Assembly: GCF_900128425.1 (NCBI RefSeq)
Contig: NZ_LT635782.1
Coordinates: 1,552,689 to 1,616,688 of the forward strand
DNA length: 64,000 bases
Direction: 5' to 3'
Source of the DNA: Anaerococcus urinomassiliensis
Lineage (GTDB): Bacteria > Bacillota > Clostridia > Tissierellales > Peptoniphilaceae
Shown here: piece after piece, positions 8,647-17,108 of the stretch
Numbering within the stretch: the stretch's first letter is position 1
How the letters are laid out: the number at the start of each line of letters is the position of its first letter
The notes under the pieces: generated by a model
Databases searched by the model: none
Told to the model about the DNA's origin: nothing
The model's input: the letters and a program-made list of their open reading frames with translations, nothing else
Position numbers and translations under genes: made by a program

Positions 8647-9514
8647 CTTTATCCTCTTTTGTATATTGCTTGTTTCCTATTTTACTATTATCAATATACT
8701 GCTTTAGGATGATTGAAGCCAGATAACAAGCCATATTGACACTTGATACTGCCCCTGCTATAGATACATTTATTTTTATTGCTAATATATATCCTAAGAT
8801 ACAATTAGCTATTGCAATAAGAATGCTCACAATAAATGTTGATTCTAAACTTTTTGTAAAGTTAATCGCTGTTGCTGCTGGTGCAATAAAAAATGAAATT
8901 ACCAGTATGGCTCCCACATTGTTAAAGGATATAACAGTAGTTATGGATGTTAAGGTCATCAGTCCATAGAAAATTGCTGCTGTAGGTATGCCTATTAAGT
9001 ATGCAAAGTCTTTATCAAATGTAGATATTTTTAGTTTTCTATACTGACTTAGTATAAAACTTACTATTAGCACTAATAAGATTAAACCGTAGAGTATGGC
9101 AGTTGAAATTTTTACCCCAAATATTTCTGTTTTTATTAGGGATGAAAACAAAACCTCTCCCATCAAGACAATATCAATATCCAAATGTGCATTTCTAAAA
9201 AATTTACTTATAAGCACTACCGCTAGGGAAAATAGTATTGGAAATACTATGCCTATTGCATCATCGTATTTTGCAAACTTGCTATTACCAATTGTTTCAA
9301 TTAAATAAACCGTAATTATCCCCATCATCGATGCCCCTAAAATTAGTAGCGGGCTATCCAAATCTTTTACTATGAAATAGGCTAGAACTATACCTAATAA
9401 GACTGTATGGCTTATTGCATCTGTCAACATGGATAAATTTCTTAAAAGTAAAAATACTCCTAATAGGGTACATGATATTGCTGTTAATATTAAAACTATA
9501 AGAGAATTATTCAT
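8597..9514 (-). CDS. Metal ABC transporter permease (TroD/ZnuB-like)
   Basis: A 305-aa ABC-3 family permease with about eight membrane segments. Family marks include the early block NLSMLTDAISHTVLLGIVLAYF and the late block GAILVISFFIAPAATA, the region that contacts the ATPase. It forms the membrane channel together with the 285-aa permease upstream. The last 50 bp overlap the regulator gene, and the tail after about residue 275 is hydrophilic and charged. It starts inside the end of the upstream permease (8-bp overlap) with an AAGGAGA ribosome binding site. Confidence 0.9.
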   Translation of the reverse strand: MNNSLIVLILTAISCTLLGVFLLLRNLSMLTDAISHTVLLGIVLAYFIVKDLDSPLLILGASMMGIITVYLIETIGNSKFAKYDDAIGIVFPILFSLAVVLISKFFRNAHLDIDIVLMGEVLFSSLIKTEIFGVKISTAILYGLILLVLIVSFILSQYRKLKISTFDKDFAYLIGIPTAAIFYGLMTLTSITTVISFNNVGAILVISFFIAPAATAINFTKSLESTFIVSILIAIANCILGYILAIKINVSIAGAVSSVNMACYLASIILKQYIDNSKIGNKQYTKEDKDARDEPAKGRILNNHI

Positions 9515-10364
9515 GACACTTATCTCCTTTTTTTATTTTAGTATAAGCAATTACCATTAGTGAAATTAACCCTTGGCATAGTATTATTGTAGGACCTGTA
9601 GAAAATCCTTGGTATATTGTAGAAATAAGGCTACCCATGATTGATCCTATGACAGAAAATAATGCAGACAGAGTAAGTAACATTAAAAAATTGTTAGTAA
9701 CTTTGCTAGCACTTACAATCGGTATTATCATAAGGGAGCTAATTAAAATAACTCCTACTACTTTTATCCCAACTCCAATTACTAATATTGTTAAAAATAA
9801 AATTAGGATATCAAGTTTTTTAATATCCACACCAATAAGACTTGCGTATTCTTTATCAAATAAATAACATTTCAAATCTCTATAGTAAATACCTATTAGC
9901 AAAACAACTATAAGTGTAGCAAAAAGTATCAAATAAATGTCTTTTTTCTGTAAATAAGCTGCTTGACCAAAAATATAATTATCTAATCCCGCCTTACTTG
10001 CTCCGACAAAATTAGGATTGCCTTGGATATATGATTTTAATACCAAGCCAAATCCAAAAAATCCCGACAAAAATATAGCCATATTTGCATCTGGACCTAT
10101 CTTACTTTTAGATGATGAGTAATGGATTAAAATATAAGATAAGCCCGATGAGCATATTGCCCCGATTAGAAGTATCAGCGGGTCTTTTTCTAAACTTAGC
10201 ATATATGCTAATATAATCCCCGGTAGGGTTGAATGCCCTAGGGCATCACCTATTAGAGATTGACTTTTGTAGACGTTTATAGACCCTATTAAACTTGCAG
10301 ATATAGCAAGTAATACTGTCCCTATAAGAACAATTTGAAAGGAATACATTTGAAAAATTTTCAT
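9507..10364 (-). CDS. Metal ABC transporter permease (TroC-like)
   Basis: A 285-aa ABC-3 family permease. The motif SQSLIGDALGHSTLPGIILAYM near residue 35 and VGVILISSLMIIPIVSA near 205 match manganese/zinc/iron permeases. It lies 3 bp downstream of the ATPase gene and overlaps the second permease gene. Two unlike permeases in one operon suggest a heterodimeric channel, as in TroCD, MtsCD or SitCD. Confidence 0.9.
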   Translation of the reverse strand: MKIFQMYSFQIVLIGTVLLAISASLIGSINVYKSQSLIGDALGHSTLPGIILAYMLSLEKDPLILLIGAICSSGLSYILIHYSSSKSKIGPDANMAIFLSGFFGFGLVLKSYIQGNPNFVGASKAGLDNYIFGQAAYLQKKDIYLILFATLIVVLLIGIYYRDLKCYLFDKEYASLIGVDIKKLDILILFLTILVIGVGIKVVGVILISSLMIIPIVSASKVTNNFLMLLTLSALFSVIGSIMGSLISTIYQGFSTGPTIILCQGLISLMVIAYTKIKKGDKCHE

Positions 10365-10367
10365 ATC

Positions 10368-11075
10368 CTATCCCCTAAATCCTTGATTAATTTTCTCATC
10401 AAGTCCGTCTACAAATATTGTTCCCGAGTATTTTACATGCCTATTTAAAACGACAACATTGTCAAAGTATTTTTCTAGGGTGTAGATGTTGTGGTGGACT
10501 GCTATAATTGTTTTTCCAAGTCCTTGGAGTTTTTTAAACTGATCAGCTATTATGTCTTCAGTTTTTATATCAACTCCTGTGAGAGGTTCATCTAAAATAT
10601 ATAAGTCCACATCTTGGGCAAGGGCCCTAGCCAAAAAAACTCTTTGTTTTTGGCCTCCAGATAAGTTATTAATAGGTCTATCGCTTAAATCTGCTATGCC
10701 CATCTCATTTAAGGCATCAATAACCACATCCTTATCTTTTTGCTTTGGTTTTTGGAATTTCTTTAGATAAGGGTAGCGCCCCATCATCACAACATCATAT
10801 ACAGTAGTTGGGAAATTCCAATTTACTGTATCTTTTTGGGCTACATAGGCTATGTTTGTTTTTGCTTTTTCTATATTTTTTCCAAGTATTTTAATTTGGC
10901 CACTATCTTTTCTTATAAGACCGAGGCAGGATTTTATCAAAGTAGATTTTCCCGCCCCGTTAGCTCCAATAATTGCTGTCCTAGTATTAACTGGGATATT
11001 GAGATTTACATTCTCCAATACTTTATTGTTAGCATAAGAAACATTTAGATTATTTGTTTCAATTGCATATTGCAT
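10368..11075 (-). CDS. Metal ABC transporter ATP-binding protein (TroB-like)
   Basis: An ABC ATPase of the Mn/Zn/Fe importer group. Visible motifs are Walker A GANGAGKS, a Q-loop in YVAQKD, signature LSGGQKQR, Walker B LYILDEP and the switch histidine in VHHN. The reading frame could begin at a GTG at 11081, but that GTG is part of the AGGTGA ribosome binding site. The ATG at 11075 is the better start, giving about 235 aa. It powers the two permeases downstream. Confidence 0.92.
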   Translation of the reverse strand: MQYAIETNNLNVSYANNKVLENVNLNIPVNTRTAIIGANGAGKSTLIKSCLGLIRKDSGQIKILGKNIEKAKTNIAYVAQKDTVNWNFPTTVYDVVMMGRYPYLKKFQKPKQKDKDVVIDALNEMGIADLSDRPINNLSGGQKQRVFLARALAQDVDLYILDEPLTGVDIKTEDIIADQFKKLQGLGKTIIAVHHNIYTLEKYFDNVVVLNRHVKYSGTIFVDGLDEKINQGFRG

Positions 11076-11081
11076 CTTCAC

Positions 11082-12134
11082 CTACTTTAGATTTTCTACA
11101 ATCAAATCTATATTATGTTTGTACATATCGATGAAATTATCCCCAGCTTTGCCCTTTTCATCTAGTGAATCAGAATATAATTCTTGTCCATCACCATGGA
11201 TAACTTTTGTTTCAAATCCCTTGCTTTTAACTATATCTTTTAGTTTTTCCATTCTTTCTGGATTAGTTGTTGATTCAGCAAAAATAGCTTTTATTTTATG
11301 GTCGGCTATAAATTGAGCTGTATCTTCAAGGTCTTTATTTGAAACTTCTGAATCTGTACTTACTCCTTGAGGAGCCATAACTTCTATGCCATATCTTCTA
11401 GAAAAATAATTAAAAGCATCGTGTGGGGTAATCAGATATCTTGATTCTTCTGGAATTTCTGCAAGTTTTTCTTTGTTGTAATTATCAAGATCATCTAATT
11501 TTTCAAGATAATTTTTCTCATTTTTATTGATTGTCTCTACTACTTGATCATCATCTTTGTATAGTTCTTTAAGCTTATTTGCAGCATTTGAAAAAGCTTC
11601 TTTGTATAGGTCTATGTCAAACCAGAAGTGAGGGTCTTCAACCATCTGTGATTCATCCTCTTCATCTTCCATTTGTCCAATTTTCTCTTTGTCAAATGTA
11701 CTTGCTAGAGCATAGCCCACTTCTTCAAGTGCATCTACCATCTTTCCTTCAAAATGTATACCATGGTATAAAACTAAATCTGATTGTGTAAGTTTATTTA
11801 AATCTTCTGGTTTAGCTACATACATATGGGGATCGCTACCAGCAGGTATTATAAGCTCTACATTTGCAGTATCACCTATAAGCTCATTTACCATATCTGC
11901 TATAAAAGTTGTTGTAACTGTGATAGTTTTTTTATTATCAGCTGTTTTTTTATCATTTTCTTCAACTGGTTTTTCTTTACTATCATCTTTGTCTACATGC
12001 TCTTTATTTTCACTTTCTACACTTTGGCTAATATCAACATTCTGTTTGTCTTTAGTATCTGCTGCTTGGTTAGCATTGCCACAAGCTGTTAGTGATGTGA
12101 GTGTTAGTATTAATAATATAATTTTATTTATCAT
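11082..12134 (-). CDS. Metal-binding lipoprotein of the ABC importer (TroA/ZnuA-like)
   Basis: A 350-aa cluster A-I solute-binding protein. A lipoprotein signal ends at LTAC (Cys18), followed by a 45-residue acidic/lysine linker. The metal ligands can be assigned by family pattern: His103 (GSDPHMY), His169 (EDPHFWFD), His238 (TPHDAFNYF) and Asp322 (LYSDSLD). A histidine at the third position is the TroA/ZnuA arrangement; pure Mn receptors such as PsaA have Glu there. Manganese or zinc is therefore likely but not decided. It is the first gene of the operon, behind a near-consensus promoter and a DtxR-type palindrome, with RBS AAGGAGA. Confidence 0.9.
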   Translation of the reverse strand: MINKIILLILTLTSLTACGNANQAADTKDKQNVDISQSVESENKEHVDKDDSKEKPVEENDKKTADNKKTITVTTTFIADMVNELIGDTANVELIIPAGSDPHMYVAKPEDLNKLTQSDLVLYHGIHFEGKMVDALEEVGYALASTFDKEKIGQMEDEEDESQMVEDPHFWFDIDLYKEAFSNAANKLKELYKDDDQVVETINKNEKNYLEKLDDLDNYNKEKLAEIPEESRYLITPHDAFNYFSRRYGIEVMAPQGVSTDSEVSNKDLEDTAQFIADHKIKAIFAESTTNPERMEKLKDIVKSKGFETKVIHGDGQELYSDSLDEKGKAGDNFIDMYKHNIDLIVENLK

Positions 12135-12164
12135 ATGATTCTCCTTAATAATTTGATTAAGGCT

Positions 12165-12193
12165 ATTATAATACTATTATTAGGTTTTGTAAA
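12165..12193 (-). promoter_or_regulatory. Promoter of the tro-like operon
   Basis: On the minus strand TTTACA (12188-12193) and TATAAT (12165-12170) are separated by 17 bp, a near-perfect vegetative promoter 30 to 60 bp upstream of the lipoprotein start. Confidence 0.8.
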
Positions 12194-12201
12194 GTATTTT
12201 T

Positions 12202-12215
12202 TTAGGTTTGCCTAA
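12202..12215. promoter_or_regulatory. Candidate DtxR-family operator
   Basis: TTAGG-TTTG-CCTAA is a perfect 5-bp dyad with a 4-bp centre, ending 8 bp upstream of the -35 hexamer of the tro-like promoter. TTAGG half-sites are typical of DtxR/IdeR/SirR operators. A further CCTAAT half-site lies in the promoter spacer. The DtxR-family repressor encoded by the same operon is the natural ligand. Confidence 0.65.
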
Positions 12216-12239
12216 TATAATAGTTAAAAGTTCCAATAA

Positions 12240-12268
12240 AAAAAAACACCCTAGTCCTCTAAGGTGTT
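12240..12268 (-). terminator. Terminator of the alanine dehydrogenase gene
   Basis: On the minus strand AACACCTTAG-AGGA-CTAGGGTGTT forms a 10-bp stem (one wobble pair) followed by TTTTTT. Confidence 0.85.
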
Positions 12269-12281
12269 CATATATTGCTAT

Positions 12282-13397
12282 TTACTCAGCAAAATCTAAT
12301 TGTTTATATTCAAGTTCTAAGTCTTCTGCAACTGGTTGGTAGGTTACATGTCCTTTGTAGGTATTTATTCCGCTTTCAAGCTCTGGGAATCTTTGACATG
12401 CTGCTTCCAAGCCCATGTCTGCTATTGCTTTTGCATATCTTGTTGTTGCATTTGATAGGGCGTAAGTAGATGTCATCGCTACTGCTCCTGGGATGTTTGC
12501 TACAGCATAGTGTATTACATCATATTTTACAAATGTTGGGTCTGTATGTGTTGTTGGGTGGCCTTTGGTTAAATCTGTTGATCCACCTTGGTCTATTGCC
12601 ACGTCAACTATTACAGATCCTTCTTTCATTTGTTTTACCATGTCTTCTTTGATTAGCTGTGGTGCTTTTCTTCCTGGGATTAGTACTGTTGATATAACAA
12701 GGTCTGCTGTTTTTAAGCTTTCTTCTATGTTTAGTGGGTTTGAGTAAAGTGTCTCAACTTTATCTGGGAATATATTTGTTATTGCTGTTAAGGCATTAAT
12801 GTTTACATCTAGGACTGTTACCCTTGCTCCCATTCCTACTGCTATTCTTGTTGCTCCTGTTCCTACTACACCAGCACCGACTATTACAACATGAGCTGGT
12901 CTTACTCCTGGTACACCTTGAAGAAGTATTCCTCGCCCACCATTTGGTTTGGTTAGGTATGATGCTCCTTCTTGGACTGCCATACGTCCTGCTATTTCAG
13001 ACATTGGACGAAGTAGTGGAAGGCTTCTATCTTCTAATTGTACAGTTTCATAACCTATGCCTATTACTCCTGTATCTACCATTTTTTTTGCCAGTTCTAA
13101 GTTGCTTGCTAGGTGAAGGTAGGTATAGATGATTAATCCTTCTCTAAAATATTGGTATTCTTCTTCTAGAGGTTCTTTTACTTTATAAATCATATCAGCT
13201 TTTTCCCAGACTTCTTTTGCTGTATCTAGGATACTAGCTCCTGCTTCTATGTAATCTTCATCTGTTATGCCTGATCCAAGGCCGGCTCCTTTTTCTATAA
13301 ATACTTCATTTTTCTTGCTAAGTTCTGTTACTGCTCCAGGGATTATTGCAACCCTATTTTCTTGGTCTTTTATCTCTTTTGGAATTCCGATTATCAT
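12282..13397 (-). CDS. ald: Alanine dehydrogenase
   Basis: A 371-aa enzyme, the usual family length, converting L-alanine to pyruvate and ammonia with NAD+. The start MIIGIPKEIKDQENRVAI is the classical Ald N-terminus. The substrate residues Lys74 (KVKEP) and His95 (YTYLHLA) are in the canonical positions, and the Rossmann glycine motif VGAGVVGTGA is at 173-182. The ATG follows AAGGAGAAATT. It stands alone between the metal operon and a divergent phosphatase gene. In an amino-acid-fermenting anaerobe it would serve alanine catabolism. Confidence 0.96.
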   Translation of the reverse strand: MIIGIPKEIKDQENRVAIIPGAVTELSKKNEVFIEKGAGLGSGITDEDYIEAGASILDTAKEVWEKADMIYKVKEPLEEEYQYFREGLIIYTYLHLASNLELAKKMVDTGVIGIGYETVQLEDRSLPLLRPMSEIAGRMAVQEGASYLTKPNGGRGILLQGVPGVRPAHVVIVGAGVVGTGATRIAVGMGARVTVLDVNINALTAITNIFPDKVETLYSNPLNIEESLKTADLVISTVLIPGRKAPQLIKEDMVKQMKEGSVIVDVAIDQGGSTDLTKGHPTTHTDPTFVKYDVIHYAVANIPGAVAMTSTYALSNATTRYAKAIADMGLEAACQRFPELESGINTYKGHVTYQPVAEDLELEYKQLDFAE

Positions 13398-13493
13398 AAT
13401 TTCTCCTTATATTGTTAAAACTTGCTTATATTTATTTTATACCCAATTTACTTTAATTGTTTAAATTATAATTTTTAAGGCTATAATAATCAT

Positions 13494-14321
13494 ATGATTA
13501 AACTTATAACAATAGATGTGGATGGCACCCTAGTTACTCCACTAAAAAGACTTACAAAAGAAAATATAATAGCCATAGATAAGGCACGTGACATGGGTGT
13601 GCACATAGCCTTGGCATCTGGTAGACCTTATTCTGGCATGAGAGGGCTAGTAAAGAAGCTGGGTCTAGATAGGAAAGATCATTTTTCTGTTTGCCAAAAC
13701 GGATCTTATATATTTGATAATCTTACAGAAGAGCCAATTTCCGGGACCTACCAATCCCCATCTGATTTTAAAATAGTGGATGACTTAGTTAAAGATTTTA
13801 ATGTAGAAGTTTCTGCTATGGACCACGAGGGATTTTATTCCCGTCACAAAAACCCTAGTATTTACACCAGGATAGATGCAAAGATATCTAAATTGCCCAT
13901 AACTCGTATCAAATACAGTGACTTCCCCAAAGATAAAAAATTGGGCAGGATATTGATATTAGGACGAAAAACTGCCATTGACAAGCTATACAATAATATG
14001 CCCAAAGACTTGGTTGAAAATTACTATGCAGTAAGAACTGCACCATTTTTAATAGAAGTTATGAATAAAAATACCAACAAGGGTTATGCTGTTGGTGCAA
14101 TGGCAAAAGAACTTGGTATAAGCCAAGATGAGATAATGAGTATAGGAAATGAAAGAAATGATATCCCTATGCTAGAGCATGCAGGATTTGCCGTAGCCAT
14201 GGAAAATTCTGTCGAAGAATTAAAGGCTCACGCAGATTTCATAACAAAATCCAACCTAAAGTCCGGCGTAGGCTACGCTATTAATAAACTTATTGACAAT
14301 GATTTGATGCCATACAAATAG
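13494..14321 (+). CDS. Cof-type HAD-IIB phosphatase
   Basis: A 275-aa HAD hydrolase of the Cof/YidA subfamily. Motif I is DVDGTL with the nucleophile at Asp8, motif II ALASGRP, and motifs III/IV are formed by a lysine near NKGYAVGAMAKELGI and by GNERNDIPML. The large alpha/beta C2 cap between motifs II and III is present. These enzymes dephosphorylate sugar phosphates or flavin/pyridoxal phosphates; the substrate cannot be told from sequence. The stop codon touches the second MITE-like element. A related Cof protein is encoded at 61730-62527. Confidence 0.87.
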   Translation: MIKLITIDVDGTLVTPLKRLTKENIIAIDKARDMGVHIALASGRPYSGMRGLVKKLGLDRKDHFSVCQNGSYIFDNLTEEPISGTYQSPSDFKIVDDLVKDFNVEVSAMDHEGFYSRHKNPSIYTRIDAKISKLPITRIKYSDFPKDKKLGRILILGRKTAIDKLYNNMPKDLVENYYAVRTAPFLIEVMNKNTNKGYAVGAMAKELGISQDEIMSIGNERNDIPMLEHAGFAVAMENSVEELKAHADFITKSNLKSGVGYAINKLIDNDLMPYK

Positions 14322-14474
14322 GGGGCTGTTGCAAAATAGATAAATCGTTCCTATATCATTCGAGCACCCTCCCAGAAAGTTTGGCCTCCATGAGCCGGCG
14401 GGCTAAACCTCAAACTTTCTGGGAGTGCACTCCAATGATGGAACGTTAGATATCTATCAATTTGCAACAACCCC
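14322..14474. mobile_element. MITE-like inverted-repeat element, copy 2
   Basis: A 153-bp copy of the element at 7820, in the opposite orientation: its left end matches the right end of copy 1. The termini and the GTTCC, ATCATT and CTCCCAGAAAG blocks are nearly identical between copies. The centre is about 20 bp shorter, with one AGCC-GGCG-GGCT motif instead of two. It starts at the base after the TAG of the Cof gene and ends in CCCCTTTTTTT on the plus strand, so it can act as that gene's terminator. Confidence 0.75.
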
Positions 14475-14479
14475 TTTTT

Positions 14480-15001
14480 TTAATTTATTTTGCCTTTAAG
14501 TTTATCTTTCTTATATTCTTTTAGTTCTTTTTCCTTTGCTATCTCATAGCGAGTTTTTTTCTCTTCGCTTTCTAGTCTTCTTATAACAGTTTGCAAAGAT
14601 CTTTTTGCCTTTGTAATATCAAATTGTTTAAGTCTCATATTTGTTCTGATAGCAATGTCGCTTGCCTTGCCATTTGCTGAAGAAAATTCGCTCATCTTAC
14701 TTGGTAAATAAATTTTCTTTGCTAAGTTCTCATCAAATAGTAGCAAGTTGGCATGAAGGTCTAATAGAGCTTGTTGGGCACGGTCGATATTGCTATTTAC
14801 AGCAGATACTTTGTTGCCTCTTAAGAAGTTGCCAAAAAAGTTGCCTCTTAGCAAGCTATGTGAATTAAAATCATATTTGCCTTCTATTTTTCTTTCTGAT
14901 CTTTCAAGTTGACTTAATACATCCTTTGCTTGTCTTAATATACTTTCTATTTTCCTTAAATAATCTGGTCTTTGATAGCCAGCGCTTGTCTTAATAGCCA
15001 T
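14480..15001 (-). CDS. Hypothetical helical protein
   Basis: I do not recognise this 173-aa protein. It is mostly charged and probably alpha-helical, with heptad-like stretches at about 15-45 and 120-160 and a lysine-rich C-terminus. No signal peptide or membrane segment is present. The reading frame extends upstream to 15049, but the ATG at 15001 has a perfect GGAGG ribosome binding site four bases upstream, so MAIKTSAGYQRPD is the likely N-terminus. It is divergent from the DUF3783 gene. Confidence 0.6.
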   Translation of the reverse strand: MAIKTSAGYQRPDYLRKIESILRQAKDVLSQLERSERKIEGKYDFNSHSLLRGNFFGNFLRGNKVSAVNSNIDRAQQALLDLHANLLLFDENLAKKIYLPSKMSEFSSANGKASDIAIRTNMRLKQFDITKAKRSLQTVIRRLESEEKKTRYEIAKEKELKEYKKDKLKGKIN

Positions 15002-15103
15002 AGTCCCTCCGTTTGTGTGGTATTTATTTATATTTATACCCAATTTCAAAATTTGTTTATCATTTGCTTATAAAGTATAGTTATTTTAGCAAAGAGAGGT
15101 AAT

Positions 15104-15670
15104 ATGGCAAAAGTTTTATTATATAATATCAAAGAAGATTACGATATAGAAAAATTCGAAAAATTAGCCGATGAACAAAATATCGGCATTATTAGAGTGG
15201 AAAAAGATTCTATAGACCAACGCATTGGATATCTTTTGGGCTTTGAAGGATTTGAAAAAAGTGACGAAAATCTTTCCGAAGGCCCAAGTCTTGATTTCCC
15301 TTTTATACTTTTTGTTGGCTTTGACAGAGATCATTTGTTTGATTTCTTGGATTTGATGCGTGAAAACGACCTAGCAATCCAACATAAGGCAGGAGAAACT
15401 GAAAATAATGTCAAATGGACTCTAAGGGAACTTCTTACAGAAAATGACAAAGAAGCAAGGACTATGGGCCTTATCCATAGGATAAACGGTCTAGTAGCCA
15501 GAGCTAAGGCTTTAAAAGAAGCTCACGGTGAAGACCCTAAACTAAAAGAATTAATCGATGAAATGCAAGCATACTTTGACGATTCTAGTCTATTTGAATT
15601 AGAAGTTGCCCAAAAGTACTATCTAAAACTCTTAGATGAAATCGTAAGAGTAGAAGAATCATATAAGTAA
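15104..15670 (+). CDS. DUF3783 domain protein
   Basis: A 188-aa cytoplasmic protein. The middle (PFILFVGFDRDHLFDFLDLM, then HKAGETENNVKWTLRELL at about 107-125) is the DUF3783 domain of anaerobic Firmicutes. It is followed by a helical C-terminal region of about 60 residues. The function of the domain is unknown. The ATG follows AGAGAGG. It converges on the antiporter gene with a shared hairpin between the two stops. Confidence 0.7.
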   Translation: MAKVLLYNIKEDYDIEKFEKLADEQNIGIIRVEKDSIDQRIGYLLGFEGFEKSDENLSEGPSLDFPFILFVGFDRDHLFDFLDLMRENDLAIQHKAGETENNVKWTLRELLTENDKEARTMGLIHRINGLVARAKALKEAHGEDPKLKELIDEMQAYFDDSSLFELEVAQKYYLKLLDEIVRVEESYK

Positions 15671-15755
15671 AAAAGAGTTAGCTATTTTGAGCTGAACCCC
15701 AAAACCCGGAATACGGATGGAGGGGTTCAGCTTATTTATAGTTAACTCTTTTTAA
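15671..15755. terminator. Large two-tier bidirectional hairpin between convergent genes
   Basis: Outer arms AAAAAGAGTTA and TAACTCTTTTT enclose a mispaired zone, then a perfect 10-bp stem GCTGAACCCC/GGGGTTCAGC with a 21-base loop. The outer T-runs make it a terminator for both the DUF3783 gene (plus) and the antiporter gene (minus). It is larger than a usual terminator. Confidence 0.7.
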
Positions 15756-16920
15756 GCAGTTTATCATAAGTATTGTCAGTTAGGATTGCTCCTAGTGGAG
15801 CTGTAAAAAGTATAGCAATTACAGATACTGATAAAATAAGATTTCCTGAAGCAAGTCCCATGGATAAGGCAACTGGACCAATGGCTGCTTGGACTGTCGC
15901 CTTTGGCAAATAGGCAAAGGATGTAAACAATCTCTCGTCCTTGTTTAAATTTGTACCAATAAGTGATATATTAACTCCGACCATCCTAAAGATTAGGCCG
16001 ATTAGTATTAGTAAAACTGCCAGAAATCCTGCTTCTTTTACATAGGCCATGTCTACAGATATGCCAACCAAGACAAATAAAAACACTTCAAAAACCTTCC
16101 ACAATCTTCCAAAGGATCCCAAAAGGTCACTTGTCAAACTCTCATCTTCCATATTTATAGCCATGCCAGCTGTCATGATTGAAATCAAGGCTGATATTGC
16201 TATATAATCTGACACAATCTCTTGGAATCTTAGGGTCAAAAATCCAAGACTTATAAAAATCATAGCCTTATAAATTGGATTTATGTCAAAGCTTACAAGT
16301 ATTTTTCCCAATATTTTCCCTATAATAATTCCTAAGATTATGCCAGTAATTATGGAAATTGGAATATTTAAGAAATTCATAAAAGATAAATCTCCGCCTG
16401 TTTTTAGAGCAAGGAAGGAAGAGAAAAATACAATTACAAAGACATCATCTACACTTGCCCCAGCTAAGATCATCTCTGGTATATGCTTATCCTTACCGTA
16501 TCCCTCGTTCATAAGTCTAATCATACGTGGCACCACTATGGCAGGACTTACAGCAGCAAGGACAGCCGCAAGGATGCCAGCATCAATAGTGTCAATTTTA
16601 AATATCATCTTTCCAAAGATAATAATTCCTAGCATTTCTATAGAAGCCGGAACGAAACTTAGCAAAATTGCAGGCCTGCCAACTTTTTTAAGCTTGTCAA
16701 AATTTAGAGAAAGTCCTGCACGACTGAGTATTGTAACTAGGGCAATCTGCCTTAAATCACTACTTAAATTTACAATGTTTTCACTTACCAAGGCTAATTG
16801 ATTAGGACTTATCAAAATCCCTGCAATTAGCATGCCTATTATTGGTGCCAAACCTATTTTTTCAGAAAATTTTGCAAAAACAATTCCTAAAATAAAAATA
16901 ATTCCTATATCTACTAACAT
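15742..16920 (-). CDS. Cation:proton antiporter (CPA2/NapA-like)
   Basis: A multi-pass transporter with about twelve membrane segments. GLAPIIGMLIAGILI near the start, AVSPAIVVPRMIRLM and LAGASVDDVFVIVFF are characteristic; the paired aspartates in SVDD match the ion-binding DD pair of electrogenic Na+/H+ antiporters. The open frame extends to 16971, but the ATG at 16920 (MLVDIGIIF) has GAGGAG four bases upstream, giving 392 aa. No regulatory TrkA domain is present, unlike KefB-type proteins. A structured leader with a terminator-like hairpin lies directly upstream. Confidence 0.85.
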   Translation of the reverse strand: MLVDIGIIFILGIVFAKFSEKIGLAPIIGMLIAGILISPNQLALVSENIVNLSSDLRQIALVTILSRAGLSLNFDKLKKVGRPAILLSFVPASIEMLGIIIFGKMIFKIDTIDAGILAAVLAAVSPAIVVPRMIRLMNEGYGKDKHIPEMILAGASVDDVFVIVFFSSFLALKTGGDLSFMNFLNIPISIITGIILGIIIGKILGKILVSFDINPIYKAMIFISLGFLTLRFQEIVSDYIAISALISIMTAGMAINMEDESLTSDLLGSFGRLWKVFEVFLFVLVGISVDMAYVKEAGFLAVLLILIGLIFRMVGVNISLIGTNLNKDERLFTSFAYLPKATVQAAIGPVALSMGLASGNLILSVSVIAILFTAPLGAILTDNTYDKLLKKS

Positions 16921-16934
16921 AAATCTCCTCAAAT

Positions 16935-17025
16935 AAAAAAAGCTGGTAATCCCTACAAAAGTAGAAGTCATCAGCTTTTAGCGGTTTTAAAATAATTTAT
17001 GGAAGAACTTCATTTCCATTTCTTA
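16935..17025 (-). promoter_or_regulatory. Structured leader/attenuator upstream of the antiporter gene
   Basis: On the minus strand AAAAGCTG (16972-16979) pairs with CAGCTTTT (16938-16945), enclosing an internal loop and an inner CTAC-TTTT-GTAG stem. A run of T residues follows and then the ribosome binding site. An upstream hairpin GGAA-N9-TTCC near 17000-17017 carries GAAGT in its loop, complementary to ACTTC in the internal loop. This looks like a riboswitch or attenuator; it matches no class I can name with confidence. Confidence 0.5.
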
Positions 17026-17108
17026 TACTATTTTACTTATTAGAATATCTATTACAAGTAAATAGACATAAATTTTATAATCAATTATAATTTAGTAAGA
17101 GGTATTAT

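Noticed and set aside
12824..13132. Leucine-rich plus-strand frame opposite ald
   Set aside because: The Leu-rich run is the complement of glycine/alanine codons in the Rossmann region of alanine dehydrogenase.
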